Shown here: positions 32,701 through 43,222 of the stretch, in pieces
Layout of the letters: every line of letters begins with the position of its first letter
How positions within the stretch are numbered: position 1 is the stretch's first letter
NCBI GenBank assembly: GCA_020746875.1
Contig: JAGTJL010000007.1
Coordinates: 248,001-312,000 of the forward strand
Reading direction: 5' to 3'
Origin: Rhexocercosporidium sp. MPI-PUGE-AT-0058
Lineage: Eukaryota > Ascomycota > Leotiomycetes > Helotiales
Length of the DNA: 64,000 bases
Program-made: the position numbers and the translations under genes
The notes under the pieces: generated by a model
What the model was told of the DNA's origin: nothing
What the model saw: only the letters and a program-made list of their open reading frames with translations
Databases searched by the model: none

Positions 32701-33607
32701 CGATACTTTGACGTTTTGGATCAAAGCAGGGGGCACGGATGCTTGCATGACATCCTCGAGAGTATCTGCCATTGCTGCAAACATCTCCGGGTTGATCAAG
32801 CCCCAGACAACGCCGACCAGAGAATTCATCCACTCGACAGACTCGGGGACAAGAGATTCGGTGGCTGCCATAGCTCGCTTCCTTTCTGCATCCCAGTTGA
32901 CCGAATTTGCACTTTCCTGAATTCCACGAAGCCAGAGATGGAGTCCTGAAGACAGAATTACTCCAGCAAAAATTGATCCAATCAAACCTTTAATTCCACC
33001 ACCCAAGAACATCCAGTTCAGAACACCAAGTCCAATGGTTGCGGCAATTGTCGTGTAGAGAATTGTTCCCTCGAGAGCGGAGAATGACTGTTTGAGGTCG
33101 GCAATTGGTACTGGGTGATAGATCACTTCATGATTCTTGGAATGATGCAGAAGATCTGATGTTTTGTCTGGATTCGCTTCAGGGGGAGCTAAATCGTCAA
33201 GAATAGCTCTGTAGGCTTCTCCATCGCCTTGTGGTAGATGAGGCTTTGGAACACCCAGGATATCCTTGGGTTGTGGTGCACGATCGGAATTGATGCCAGC
33301 CTTTGGGACTGTAATTCTTGGTCGACGGATTGAGTCTGCGAAATCCCCATCTACGTCTTGAATGACGACCTGGTTCTTTGTTGTGGGATCGACCACCCGT
33401 CTTCGTGATGCGGCTTTTGCCTTTGCAACCTTCTCTGGATCTTTACCGGCTGCTGCTTTCGATGCATCGGCATTTTGAAGATTGAGTCGTTCGGCGAGTT
33501 CTGCTCCTAGCTTTTGGATTGTAGGAACCTGGACAGATAGGCGTTAGAAAGGTTGTGGGGAGCTGTTTGATGAAGCAGACCTTGTTCCTGGCTGAATATG
33601 GCTTCAT
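29745..33607 (-). CDS. Tricalbin-like SMP/C2 membrane tether (copy 1)
   Basis: Three exons (33607-33581, 33528-32520, 32473-29745) give 1254 residues; the first exon codes only nine residues (MKPYSARNK). A hydrophobic hairpin near 161-213 (TILYTTIAATIGLGVLNWMFL and GSIFAGVILSSGLHLWL) should anchor it in the ER. The SMP lipid-transfer domain starts at ESVEWMNSLVG (about 243) and runs across the second intron to about 467. A first C2 domain follows at about 488-582 with Ca-binding acidic loops (DKSGKSDPF, WDSDTVGSDD). A second C2-like region (about 670-820) contains SSYCTVLQDDELVFRT. The charged C-terminus is Glu/Asp- then Lys/Arg-rich. In yeast, Tcb1-3 hold cortical ER to the plasma membrane and shape it. 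It is divergent to a paralog at 34339. The C-terminus after about residue 1220 is less certain. Confidence 0.9.
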
Positions 33608-34338
33608 GATTGCTGAAGACGAGGGGTTTCTGTTTTCTGCCCAACTGGTGGTTGTTAAGATTTTGAACCTGGAAGCTTCAAACTCAAAGAAACACTTCAC
33701 ACCAAAGCAACAGCACCTTCTGGGTCAATCAATACTTGAAGTAAACAAGCAACTCAATTGAGAAGAAAATGAAGCTCCCGACAAATTCCCATGAACAAGT
33801 GGAAGTCAGTCTACCCCAGAACAAGACAACAATTGATTGCGTATTGCTTTGCTTCGCTTGCTTTACTCTGCTTTGTTTTGCTGTTCAAGACTTGAAATTA
33901 AGTTGAAGTTGAGGCTCATGACGTCAAACGCGATCTCCTCTGGCGCATGGGAGATCGACGCTAGGATCCAGAACAGGCCAAGTTTGTGGGGTAGGATGAC
34001 GTAGGCGAGCTGAACAGGCCTGGGAAATCAAATCTGAGCTGGGAATGAATGCACCGGCGGCTCCAAGTCTGGCTGGCTGGCTGGCTGTCTCACAAGGAAC
34101 GCAATCGATGATGAATGCCATGCAATTTGCTAGAGAAAGAAACAATTCACACTTTCACCAACGGCAGAGGTTGTTTGAGGGCATTCCAAGTTTGAGAGAA
34201 ACCATCAATTCGTTGCCTGCAAGTCCTAGGAACCCTTAACAGGCAGACTGTGATCCTAAGGAGCTTTAGACAGCTTCATTCTTTTGTTTACTTCAATCTA
34301 TCCATCAATCTATCCATCAATCAACCCATTTCGCCAAC
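33608..34338. promoter_or_regulatory. Shared divergent promoter of the two tricalbin-like genes
   Basis: 731 bp between the two start codons. Pyrimidine/TG-rich patches (around 33845-33885) and a short direct repeat TCTATCCATCAA just before the right-hand gene (34298-34325) are the only visible structure. No TATA box stands out. Co-regulation is inferred from layout alone. Confidence 0.5.
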
Positions 34339-37300
34339 ATGCCATACATCACCAACATGGCTTCTGCATCGGATCAATACGACACGGGAGCAACAGGAGG
34401 TACTATTCCGGCTTCAATTCTTCTGGGAAGAGAGACAGACATTCCAGAAGTCGAGGATACTCCAAGATATTCAAATGGGGTAGAGAAACCAACAGACGAA
34501 TCAACCGTGAAGTCTAGGGGCGGACTGTACAGTACTTGGGAAGGGATGCAACCAAAAGATGATGTCAACGAAGGAGGAATTGCTAGAAAACCATTGCCTT
34601 CGGAATCCGCAGCAGTTCTCGAATCGATTCCCACAAATACCTCAACAATTCCTTCTGGAGATGCGTCTCTCGCATCCAGCAAACCACTTCCTGCAACTCC
34701 AGAAACTAGCACCACCAACCTCACGTCCCCACCTGCAACCAACTCCGCAATTCCCTCTGGCCAGTCAACTCTCAACCCCTCATCTGCCAACCTCACGGCA
34801 AATAATACTACCAACAACATCCCCCAACGAAAAGAAGTCCCTAGAAGTGTCAGTAGTCGTCCTGTGACAGTCGAACCTACACAATTCGGTCAAGCATATT
34901 CTGCACGAAACCCACCTCCAACAGTCGAGGGGTTTCGCGAGAACGAGAAGAAGCGACAGGAAGAATCAAGGAAATACTTCGCAGAAGGGACGGACGATCA
35001 ACCTCGGGAAGAGCAGAAAACTGAGGATACAACTGGACATGAGAGTACGACGAAAGATGGGGATGGAGCTCGTGCTGGTGCAACAGAGGATGTTCCAATC
35101 GGAGCAGAGAAATCCAATGTCCTCTTCCAGCCAACGCCAAGTGTTGATCTGAGTCACGCCTTCAAAACAATCCATAAAGATGCCAGGACGGTCTCTTATG
35201 TGATCTGTGTGGCTGTCGTTTTGCTGGATTGGTTATTCATTGGTGGCGGATGGAAAGGATTGTTCAAATCACTCTTCCCAGCTGCTGGTGTTGCTGCAGG
35301 CGTCTACTTTATCCTCGTCAATGTCGGAGACACAGCCAGCAGCCAGGGAATCGAGCAGGCAGAAGCAAAGGTCGAGAAGCTGAGATATGTTCCGGAATCA
35401 GTTGAATGGATGAACAGTCTTGTGGGAACTCTTTGGCGCACTCTTCAGCAAGAATTCTTCGACGGCATCGCTACTCAAGTCAACGACACCATCAAGCCAC
35501 TTATCCCAGAAGGTGTCCCAATTGCCGTCAAGATCGCCAAAATCGGTCATGGTGCTGTTCCGGTTCGAGTTTTGTCCATGCGGTCACTCCCAGATTCGGA
35601 ATTCGGCGATCTCGTCCCCTCTCATGGTGATAGAAGAGATGCATCACCTGGCGACAAAGCTAAGCGAGACAAGGCAATCGAGCGGGAGCAAGGCGGTGTC
35701 TTCTACAATCTCGAGATTGCTGTCGCATACCATGAAGCACCTCTACGACCTCGAACCGATGCAATGCATGTTGACGTTGTGGCAATGCTGGGGCCCGTAC
35801 CACTTCCAATCTTCGTCCAGGTCAAGGAATTCGTTGCGACGGTTCGAGTTCGACTACAAATGCATCCAGATTTGCCATTCTTGAAGAACATGACCTTTGC
35901 TCTGACCGAGAATCCGAAAGTCAACACTGCAGTCTCGCTTGGTGCTCCTTGGGCTTTCGACATTCTCAACCTACCACTTATCGACACAATTCTTGTCTCT
36001 CAGATCAACGCTGCAGCTCAAGATTTCGTGCAACCTAAATCAATGAGTCTTGATATGACGGTTTACGTTGGTGGATCTGATCAAAAGGAAGATACCGAAT
36101 CCATTGGTGTACTTTTTGTAAAGATTCATCGAGCGAGGAGCCTGGCACGTCAGGATTCTCGAGGTCCAGGCGCAGATCCATATCTTACGATCGCATTCAG
36201 CAAGTACGAGAAACCGATGTATGCGACCCGAATCATCAAAGGCGATCGAAACCCAGTCTGGGAAGAGACCGCTATCATCATGATCAAAGCCGAGCATGTC
36301 AAGCGAAATGAAAATGTTCTTCTCCGTCTCTGGGATTCAGATACGACCGGCTCAGATGATGTGTCTGGTGTTTGCGAATTCCCACTACATGAGCTTGTGT
36401 TGAAGGCAAATGAGATGCAGAAGCGGGAGGACAAGTTGCAGGGTGATGTTGAAGGTACGGATGCCGAGGGTATTTTGGAGTGGGAGATTGGATATTTCCC
36501 TCGTGCGGAATACCATAAAGCTCTCCGGACCGATGCAAAAGACCCTCGAGATCACCGTGGTGAGAAGATCGAGGTTCCTGAAGAGGAAAAGGTACAGAAC
36601 GCTCAGAACACAGTCCCGGACCCGAATCTGCCGTCTGGAATCCTGGCCTTGACAATTCACCAATGCATCAATGTGGAAGTGAACAATCCGAACAAGAAAT
36701 CGATGGGATATGTTGAGGTTCAGAAGCAGGATGATGACGGAGAAGATGCGGGAGAGGCTGAGAATGTCAGCATTGATTACATTCCTTCGCTTTACGTCTC
36801 TGCGGATATCAACGATCAACTGGTCTACCGAACTCGAATCAAGCATATCAACAACACACCGACGTACAATTCCTCGACCGAGACGTACATTCGCGATTGG
36901 AGATTGGCAACACTGAACCTTTCCGTTTGGGACACGAGGAAGAAGAGGGATGATTGTTTAGTCGGTGTCGCAGCTGTGAAGTTGTCCGAGATCTTCCATG
37001 AATCGTCTTCCGTTGTGAAGTTCTACGACTTGAAGGGTGGTGAAGGGACAGGACGGATTCGAATCAGTATGATCTTCCGATCAATGAAAATGAAGCTTGA
37101 AGAGTCACTTCTTGGCTATTCTGTTGGTTCTTTTGTGTTCTCCTCTCCCATTGTTGCAAAGGGAGACATGAATACCAGCAAGATCAACATCCGCGCCTCG
37201 GGATCCAGACGTGCGATCAAAAATGGTAGTTCTTCGGAGGGTGGGTATACCTGGACACTTGAGAAGCCGAAGAATATTATTCCAGTCAGCTTCCGATACT

Positions 37301-37778
37301 TGAGCCCGGTTGTGATTGAGTTCGTCGGGTCGGGATTGACAGAGAAGATCGGTGGTCCTTTGGGGAAGAGCAAACATTACGCCGTTCTCTGGCTTCACAA
37401 GCTCGTCGACAACAAGGAATCGACCTTCACGCTGCCCATCTACAAGACCAACAACAAAGACCGACTTCTCCAGAACGTGGTGGACTCACCAGATGATACG
37501 ATGACGCTGGATAAGGTCGGGGAGGTGACATTTACGGCGAAGTTCAAGGCCGGGATTGACGAAGCGCATGAGGAGTTTCTGGATGGGCATAACCAGTGGT
37601 GTACGTTCAAAGCGTGGAAGGCTGCGCGAGAATCGGGTGAGTGAGTGTGGACATCCCTCTTGCTTGATACTGCTGACTTGAGGTAGGGCAACGGGTCGAT
37701 CAAGCCAATAGGGAGACGAGTGAGCTGGTGAACGAGCTTGCGAAGGGGATTAAAAAGAGCATGTCGATTAAGGTTTGA
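34339..37778 (+). CDS. Tricalbin-like SMP/C2 membrane tether (copy 2)
   Basis: Two exons (34339-37636, 37687-37778) give 1129 residues. The first about 280 residues are disordered and Ser/Thr/Pro/Asn-rich. A hydrophobic hairpin at about 284-330 (YVICVAVVLLDWLFIGGGW and AAGVAAGVYFILVNV) is the ER anchor. The SMP domain begins ESVEWMNSLVG at about 353 and ends near 575 (PKSMSLDMTVYV). C2A (about 588-690) has acidic loops DSRGPGADPY and WDSDTTGSDD. C2B is at about 768-920 and a third C2-like region follows. The order and the EWMNSLVG signature are the same as in copy 1, but the N-terminal halves differ, so the duplication is old. Alternative start ATG at 34357. A 50-nt intron separates the last 30 residues (QRVDQANRETSELVNEL). 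Confidence 0.92.
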
Positions 37779-39131
37779 GGGGGGGGGTTGGGGTTGTGGC
37801 GTTTTGGAAGATAGTTACTGGAGTTTCTTGAGTTGGTTTGAAGGTACTTTGGTGATAAATAGGTAGTTCCACAAAATCATTGCAACATCTTGCAACAACA
37901 CCAAAGATGGCAGTGAAGCATCCTAGTCGGTTTGGTGCGGCTGTAGTGCGGTCTACCTCTTGGTTTGTTTTGCGCCGGGATTTGGAAGCTACCGAGCCAG
38001 CCCAAAATTGGATAACAATCTTAGCGAGTCAAGGAAGTCAGTGGCTTAGGGGTAATTAAGTTATGTTAAGTCGGACTAGTACCAGAAGAGTTCCGGAAGC
38101 TATTGTATAATCTCTTATATTCTTATTCCTTTTTTTTTTCTCTTTTTCTTTTATTTTTCTAAGTTCTTTCTCCTTCGTAGTCTCCCCTCGTAGTCTTCTC
38201 TTATAGTCTTCTTTTATAATCTGCTTTTGTAATCTGTTATTATCGCTCTTAATATAAACGCCGAAATCTAAACGCTCCTTTTCTCTCGTATGATCTTCCT
38301 CTTAGTCTCACCACGTACCACCTTACCCCTGTGGCAATTCTAGACCCCAGGTCTCATCTAATCGTTTTACATGGGTTACTCCTCGAGGTCTACCTCGAGG
38401 AGTGCTTTTTTAGGGTGGAATGGCGTTTCTTGAAGCGCTTGGAGCATCTGCGGGGGAACAGCACGAAGCCCTTTGCAGTAATTGATTGGATGAGCGCTTG
38501 GTTCCTAACAAGAGCAAGGAGCTACACATTCAACGTCTCGTATTTTGTCTCATGAGAGTGTAGCGATGCCCACAGCAGCGAACTCAGTCCTACACAGTGG
38601 TCGTCGGCCAGCAAGACATGCCTCTCCCTGGTACTTATCACATCTAGGCAGTCTTAGACCTAAGTTGGTTTTATTACTCGCAGTCAATTCTTTGGGGCGG
38701 CGTGGGCTTTCATAAGAGAGATATTGCGTTTTGGGCGGAGATCGAAAATCGTGTTGGTGATGATCTCCACTTGCGGCTCTCACAGTTGGCGCGCTAGACA
38801 AAACCTTCTCTAGACGACGCCGTTCATGTTCAGTACGGTAAACGGATGGATGGAACTGAACATTGCATCCTGTTCCGATCATGCGAAGCCAAGTGGGACT
38901 AATTATCTCCTCAGGTCAGGTTACGAGTCACTGCAAGGCAGCTACTTGCATCGGAATCAGGTCACAGAGTCACACTCACAAGCAATCACAAGGCATAGGC
39001 AGTAATTGATATGAAGAGCAGTTCATCCATTCATCTAAGATTGGGATATGCTAATGCTTTCCCAAATGAACCTTTCTCGGGAAGGGGGTGGTGTTAAGGG
39101 AAGGGAGTTGGTGATTTCGATGCATTCAAAA
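37779..39131. other. Gene-free stretch with pyrimidine/AT-rich tract
   Basis: Terminator region of the second tricalbin gene, then a T/C-rich, low-complexity tract (about 38100-38300) with repeated TAGTCTTCT/TAATCTG-like words, which could be repeat debris. A perfect 12-bp inverted repeat at 38378-38403 is listed separately. No supported gene. Confidence 0.4.
38378..38403. repeat. Perfect short inverted repeat (12-bp arms, 2-bp centre)
   Basis: ACTCCTCGAGGT (38378-38389), centre CT, then ACCTCGAGGAGT (38392-38403). It lies in a non-coding region 3' of the second tricalbin-like gene. It could be a hairpin, a dimeric protein site or an element end; no T-run makes it look like a terminator, although TTTTTT follows at about 38406. 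Confidence 0.6.
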
Positions 39132-40481
39132 TCAAGCCACGGCCCGACCATCCTCCACCACCGATTCCTCCTCCGTAGGCTCCTCCATGACAAGCTCGAG
39201 GACAGATTCGTCTGCGGAGCTGGTGGCGAGAGGCTCGGCAGTCACTGGCACTGATTCTGGCTCTTTCATAGATCCTTCAGCGACAGGTCTCTCAGAAGCA
39301 GGGGTGGTTGTTCCAGCTTGATCCTTCACGGATCCGGATGTCTTCTTATCCTTCTTCATCGGAAGCTTTCTTGTAGGGACCGGAGGATGGGGAATAGCTT
39401 CAGATACAGGCTCCGTACTTAGAGCTGCCTTTGTACTCTTCTTCGCCTCCCTCATACCCCTGGTGAACTCGATCTTCTTCTCCTTCTCGAATTGGGCAGC
39501 GGCTTCATCGGCTGCCTGCTTCGCAGATTTCTCGATCTCCTATCTTTGTCGCACGAGTGCGTCGCATCTGACAAGCATTTCGATGGTCGAACTCAAGGCG
39601 CAGATCTCGGTATCGTAGAGGCCGGCGGACTTCCAGTCAAGGAGTTGTAAACGCAAAGGCTCAACTCTCTGTCTGGGTGACGACCACTCGGGGTGCAGTA
39701 GCTTAACTAGGCCATCGTACCACGCAATGTTGAGAAGGGCTCGCATCTCCTGAGAATCCCAAGGCGTGACGTCCTCTGACCAGTCTAACTGCTTGAATTG
39801 CTTCAGTCGTTGGGCGTACTCGAGGTGAACTTCTTCACCTCTTCCACGTTCTTCGCTGGTCGACTTGCCATCGCAGCCTTCTGGCTCTCGAGGTATTCCT
39901 TGAGCTTGAGCGCAGCGTTGGCTCTGAGCTTGTCCACAATGAGCGAGTGGTTCTTTACGTCCTTGAATATAGAATCGGGTCTTGAAGGAACGCTGACCTG
40001 GGGTGACACTATGAAGCGCTGGAATGCTCACGATAGTCTTGCCGCAGCTGAGATCCAATTGTGCAGGTCGAGTCTTGATCTGCTTCTTTGTGATCTTGAT
40101 TGCTCGGCGATCCTGAGCCAACTGGAAAGCGACTGGGCTGGTCGAGTTGGCTGTGGCATGCCAGTACTCAAAGCAGACATCGATGTCGATCATGGCATCA
40201 AACCTGGAATTGTCAGGTCGGAACTTCTCTATCGTGGATCGCGACCAAACATCGAGGAAAGTCTTGGTCAGATGAAGTCGGCGAGCCATGATCTCGGTGA
40301 CCGGCTCTCGATCGAAAGGTTGCGCATACACGTGCAGTACATCGAGGTATTCGAAAGACTCCAGTGACAAGCCCATGAACCTCTCAACGATCTCTCGAGA
40401 TTTGAATGCTCTGGAAGCGTACATTGCTTGACCAAAAACCTTCACGCAGAACATAGGCGCACCACTAGGGAGACGTTTCAA
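39132..40481 (-). pseudogene. Decayed gene of unknown fungal family (two frameshifts, one stop)
   Basis: The minus strand keeps coding-like sequence for about 450 codons but in broken pieces. A first block contains RRLHLTKTFLDVWSRSTIEKF and MIDIDVCFEYWHATANSTSP and runs to KTIVSIPALH. Coding quality then moves to another frame (SVPSRPDSIFKDVKNHSLIV to NVEEVKKFTS, about 40000-39830) and back (EYAQRLKQFKQLDW). At 39542-39540 a TAG interrupts the frame, which then continues through EIEKSAKQAADEAAAQFEKE into a Pro/Ser/Glu-rich tail ending 39132. The front also lacks an ATG: a stop lies just upstream of the first block. Read together this is a pseudogene with at least three lesions. I do not recognise the family. 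Confidence 0.6.
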
Positions 40482-40570
40482 AGTATAGGCCTCGCTCAGC
40501 TATCTTCTAAAACCCGTTGTGATTCCGACTTCTTCTCTGCCTGCTCTTGTCCCTGGCCCATCTGCATATA

Positions 40571-41517
40571 ATGCACTCGCTTCTTTGCCTCTTTAGCGCA
40601 GCAGCGCTCCTCAATCAAGTCCTCTCAGCTCCAGCTCCGCAGAACTTCCCCGGTGACGTCTCTCAAGAAGAGCTCGGTTCACTTACTACCCCTTCGACAC
40701 CCCGTTGACCGGTCCATGCGATCTCACAACCGGTCCAGACGGTGCCATTTGGTCATCGAACTTCATCACAAATTCCATTAGTCGAGTTGATCCAGTTACT
40801 GGTGAAGTAACAGAGTATCAGGTGCCTTCGACAAACCTCACACATCTCCAACCCGGTGATATTTTGGGGAAAGCAGGACTGTCCTGTGTCATTCAACCAG
40901 GGAACGATGGTTTTCTCTTGCTGCGAGTGGACTCAGGAATGAACTGATCAAGATACACCCAACGACGAAGGAGATCAAGGTCTTCACACCTCCAAACACG
41001 GGAGAGTTGCCCAGTGTAGTCGGTAATTTGGAGCCCTTCAATGATATGTGGAGAGGTCCCAAAGGAGTGAGCATACCCCAGCAACTTGTTGTGTACTTGT
41101 GCTGACTCAAACAAATACTGTACACTCAAACAACAGCCAACTTGATCTCGTACTTCACATACGACATCGAGGAGTTCATCGACTTCCACCCCCCAACCCT
41201 GCTGTCTGGACCTCTAGGAATCTACGTCACATCAGACGGATACGCATGATTCTGCGAGTTCTTCGCCAGCAAGATCCCCAACTGAGAACACAGTTGACAG
41301 CAAGGGAAATGTCTGGTTCAGTACAGCAACGAGGACCTCAGTCAATAAGCTCAATCCAAACATGGGAGAAGTCACCAGTGTAGAGCAGCCAGGGACTTTG
41401 ATCGAAGCTCCGATTAGCGTTGATCCTAGAGTAAACATTGCGGCGCATTACGGCCCAGAGAATGCGATTTGGTTCACAGAGCTTGCGAGGAATAGGATTG
41501 GAAGGTTGGAACCATAA
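40571..41517 (+). pseudogene. Decayed secreted beta-propeller (virginiamycin-lyase/SMP-30-like) gene
   Basis: It starts with an intact signal peptide (MHSLLCLFSAAALLNQVLS) followed by APAPQNFPGD. A frameshift near 40680 moves coding into FDTPLTGPCDLTTGPDGAIW, SRVDPVTGEVTEYQVPSTN. Another near 40930 leads to NELIKIHPTTKEIKVFTPP. A probable intron lies at about 41067-41133. A TGA at 41247-41249 replaces what looks like Trp in DGYA-x-FCEFF, and a further shift precedes VDSKGNVWFSTATRTSVNKL and NAIWFTELARNRIGRLEP. The repeated G-P-D-G-x-[IV]-W and x-E-Y blocks are propeller blades of the streptogramin-lyase/SMP-30-like secreted proteins common in ascomycetes. It diverges from another decayed gene about 90 bp away, so this locus seems abandoned. 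Confidence 0.65.
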
Positions 41518-43222
41518 GTAGTCCTGCTTTTAGGAACTAAAGTAGTGAAATGGTGTATATTTTTTATCAAAACATATGCGCCGAGGCCGTAGCTGAGGTA
41601 GCTGCTGCGCTGTGCAGAATTAAAAAAGCCTGGCAGTTGTTCCTGATATAAGGAGGTCTTATTTTAAATTACTTTTTTCCCCCTTATCATCTATTTCCTT
41701 CGTACTAGACCTATTAGCTACTCGAATAGCGCAGCTGCAAAGACGATTCCACAGGATTCGTCCATATCTTTTCCTCGCCGAAGTGCTCAAACTTCTGCAA
41801 GTATCCTGTATGCTCGGCTACTGCTTGACATAACCAGATACTAGCTGGGCTATGAGATCCCGATCTAGATGGGTTGTGAGGTAGGATGATCCTAGAGAGC
41901 AGGGAATTGTTTTGGGGAGACAGATGTGGATATTTTTTTTAAAAAAAAAATCCGACTTCTAGACTTCCAATGCCACAGGAATTTTTCAAACAATTGATCA
42001 GCTCACAGCAATCCTCTTGCTTGGATTCTACTTCGCTTAGTGGCCTGGCATGTTGAGAACATGCTGGCCATTCCAGACGTCTTACCATTCTCCAAGCCCC
42101 GAAATCATATCAAACTATTAGATCAAAATACACGGCATGTAAAAAGAACGAGTGTTGGAAAGGCTGCGACTTTGAGAGGCGTGCGTGATTCTACCAGCGC
42201 GTTGGCTTCTCCTCTTTTGCCCAACTCTGGGACGATCTCAAGTCTCGCGGATTCTTCTATCTAATTGCGGAGAGCTCAGAGCAATTTCTTGCTGCTCGTT
42301 CAAGACGACTGCCCCTTATAAAAAGCAAAGGCTTGAAGCTCACCGTACACTTCTGCTCAACAATCTCCCCTCAATTCCTAGAGAAGCCTTCACACTAATC
42401 AGTCGAAGCTCTCTCAAGATGGATGCCCCTTCCAAAGGGTGAAAGCTCACCTTGCACTTCTACCAGCACAAGTGTCCCTACGGATGTATCCGGAGCACTC
42501 TTCCAGTAATATGCACCAATACGGGCTCTCAGCAGGTGTCGGCCACCACGCCTCCCAACGACGTAGAGACCACGCGTGACTGTCTTGCTAACTGTCTGCT
42601 CCTGAACTTCTCTTCGCCACCGAGCGGACTCATGTGGCTCTTAAGGTTCCGGTAAGAGTCAAGCCTTATGCTATCCCCTTCAAACCCGTCTGAAATCCGA
42701 CGAAAGGGCGCTAGTCATCGTCAATAACTCTTCCCCGTTGACCTAAAGGCCAGGCCAAGCCAGGGGAATATCCCCAAGAGGACTAACACAACGAAGCAGG
42801 GCGGTGGGCGCAGATTCGAATTGATTGTTCGAAATGTTTTCTGGACGTCGGAGGCAGCCCTAGGGATACTTCACTTCCCAAGACACACTCCCACCGAGCT
42901 AATGACACAAAAACTATTCATGACTTTTCACATTGCTGCTATCTCTTATCTAATCCCCTACTCAATCATCACACGCCCACCCCCACACCTATCCATATCC
43001 CGCCCTCCTGAACACACCACAGATCCATCAAGGTTCCATCCTCAAACCACATATAACAATTGACCAGTCCAGCAGCGCAAATGTATACACGAAACAGATA
43101 TCAAATCAACAATCCCAGTGTAAGCGCCGTTGGTGCCGTGATTTTGTATTTGATTTCTGACCGCATGCAGAAAATGAACACCTGAAAACAAACTCCTTTT
43201 ACCCCTAACCGTACAAATGAGA
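41518..43222. other. Gene-free stretch
   Basis: Partly AT-rich, with a T8/A10 palindrome-like tract near 41932-41950. Small frames at 42040-42655 show no family signal. The right end is the 3' flank of the PUF gene. Confidence 0.4.
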
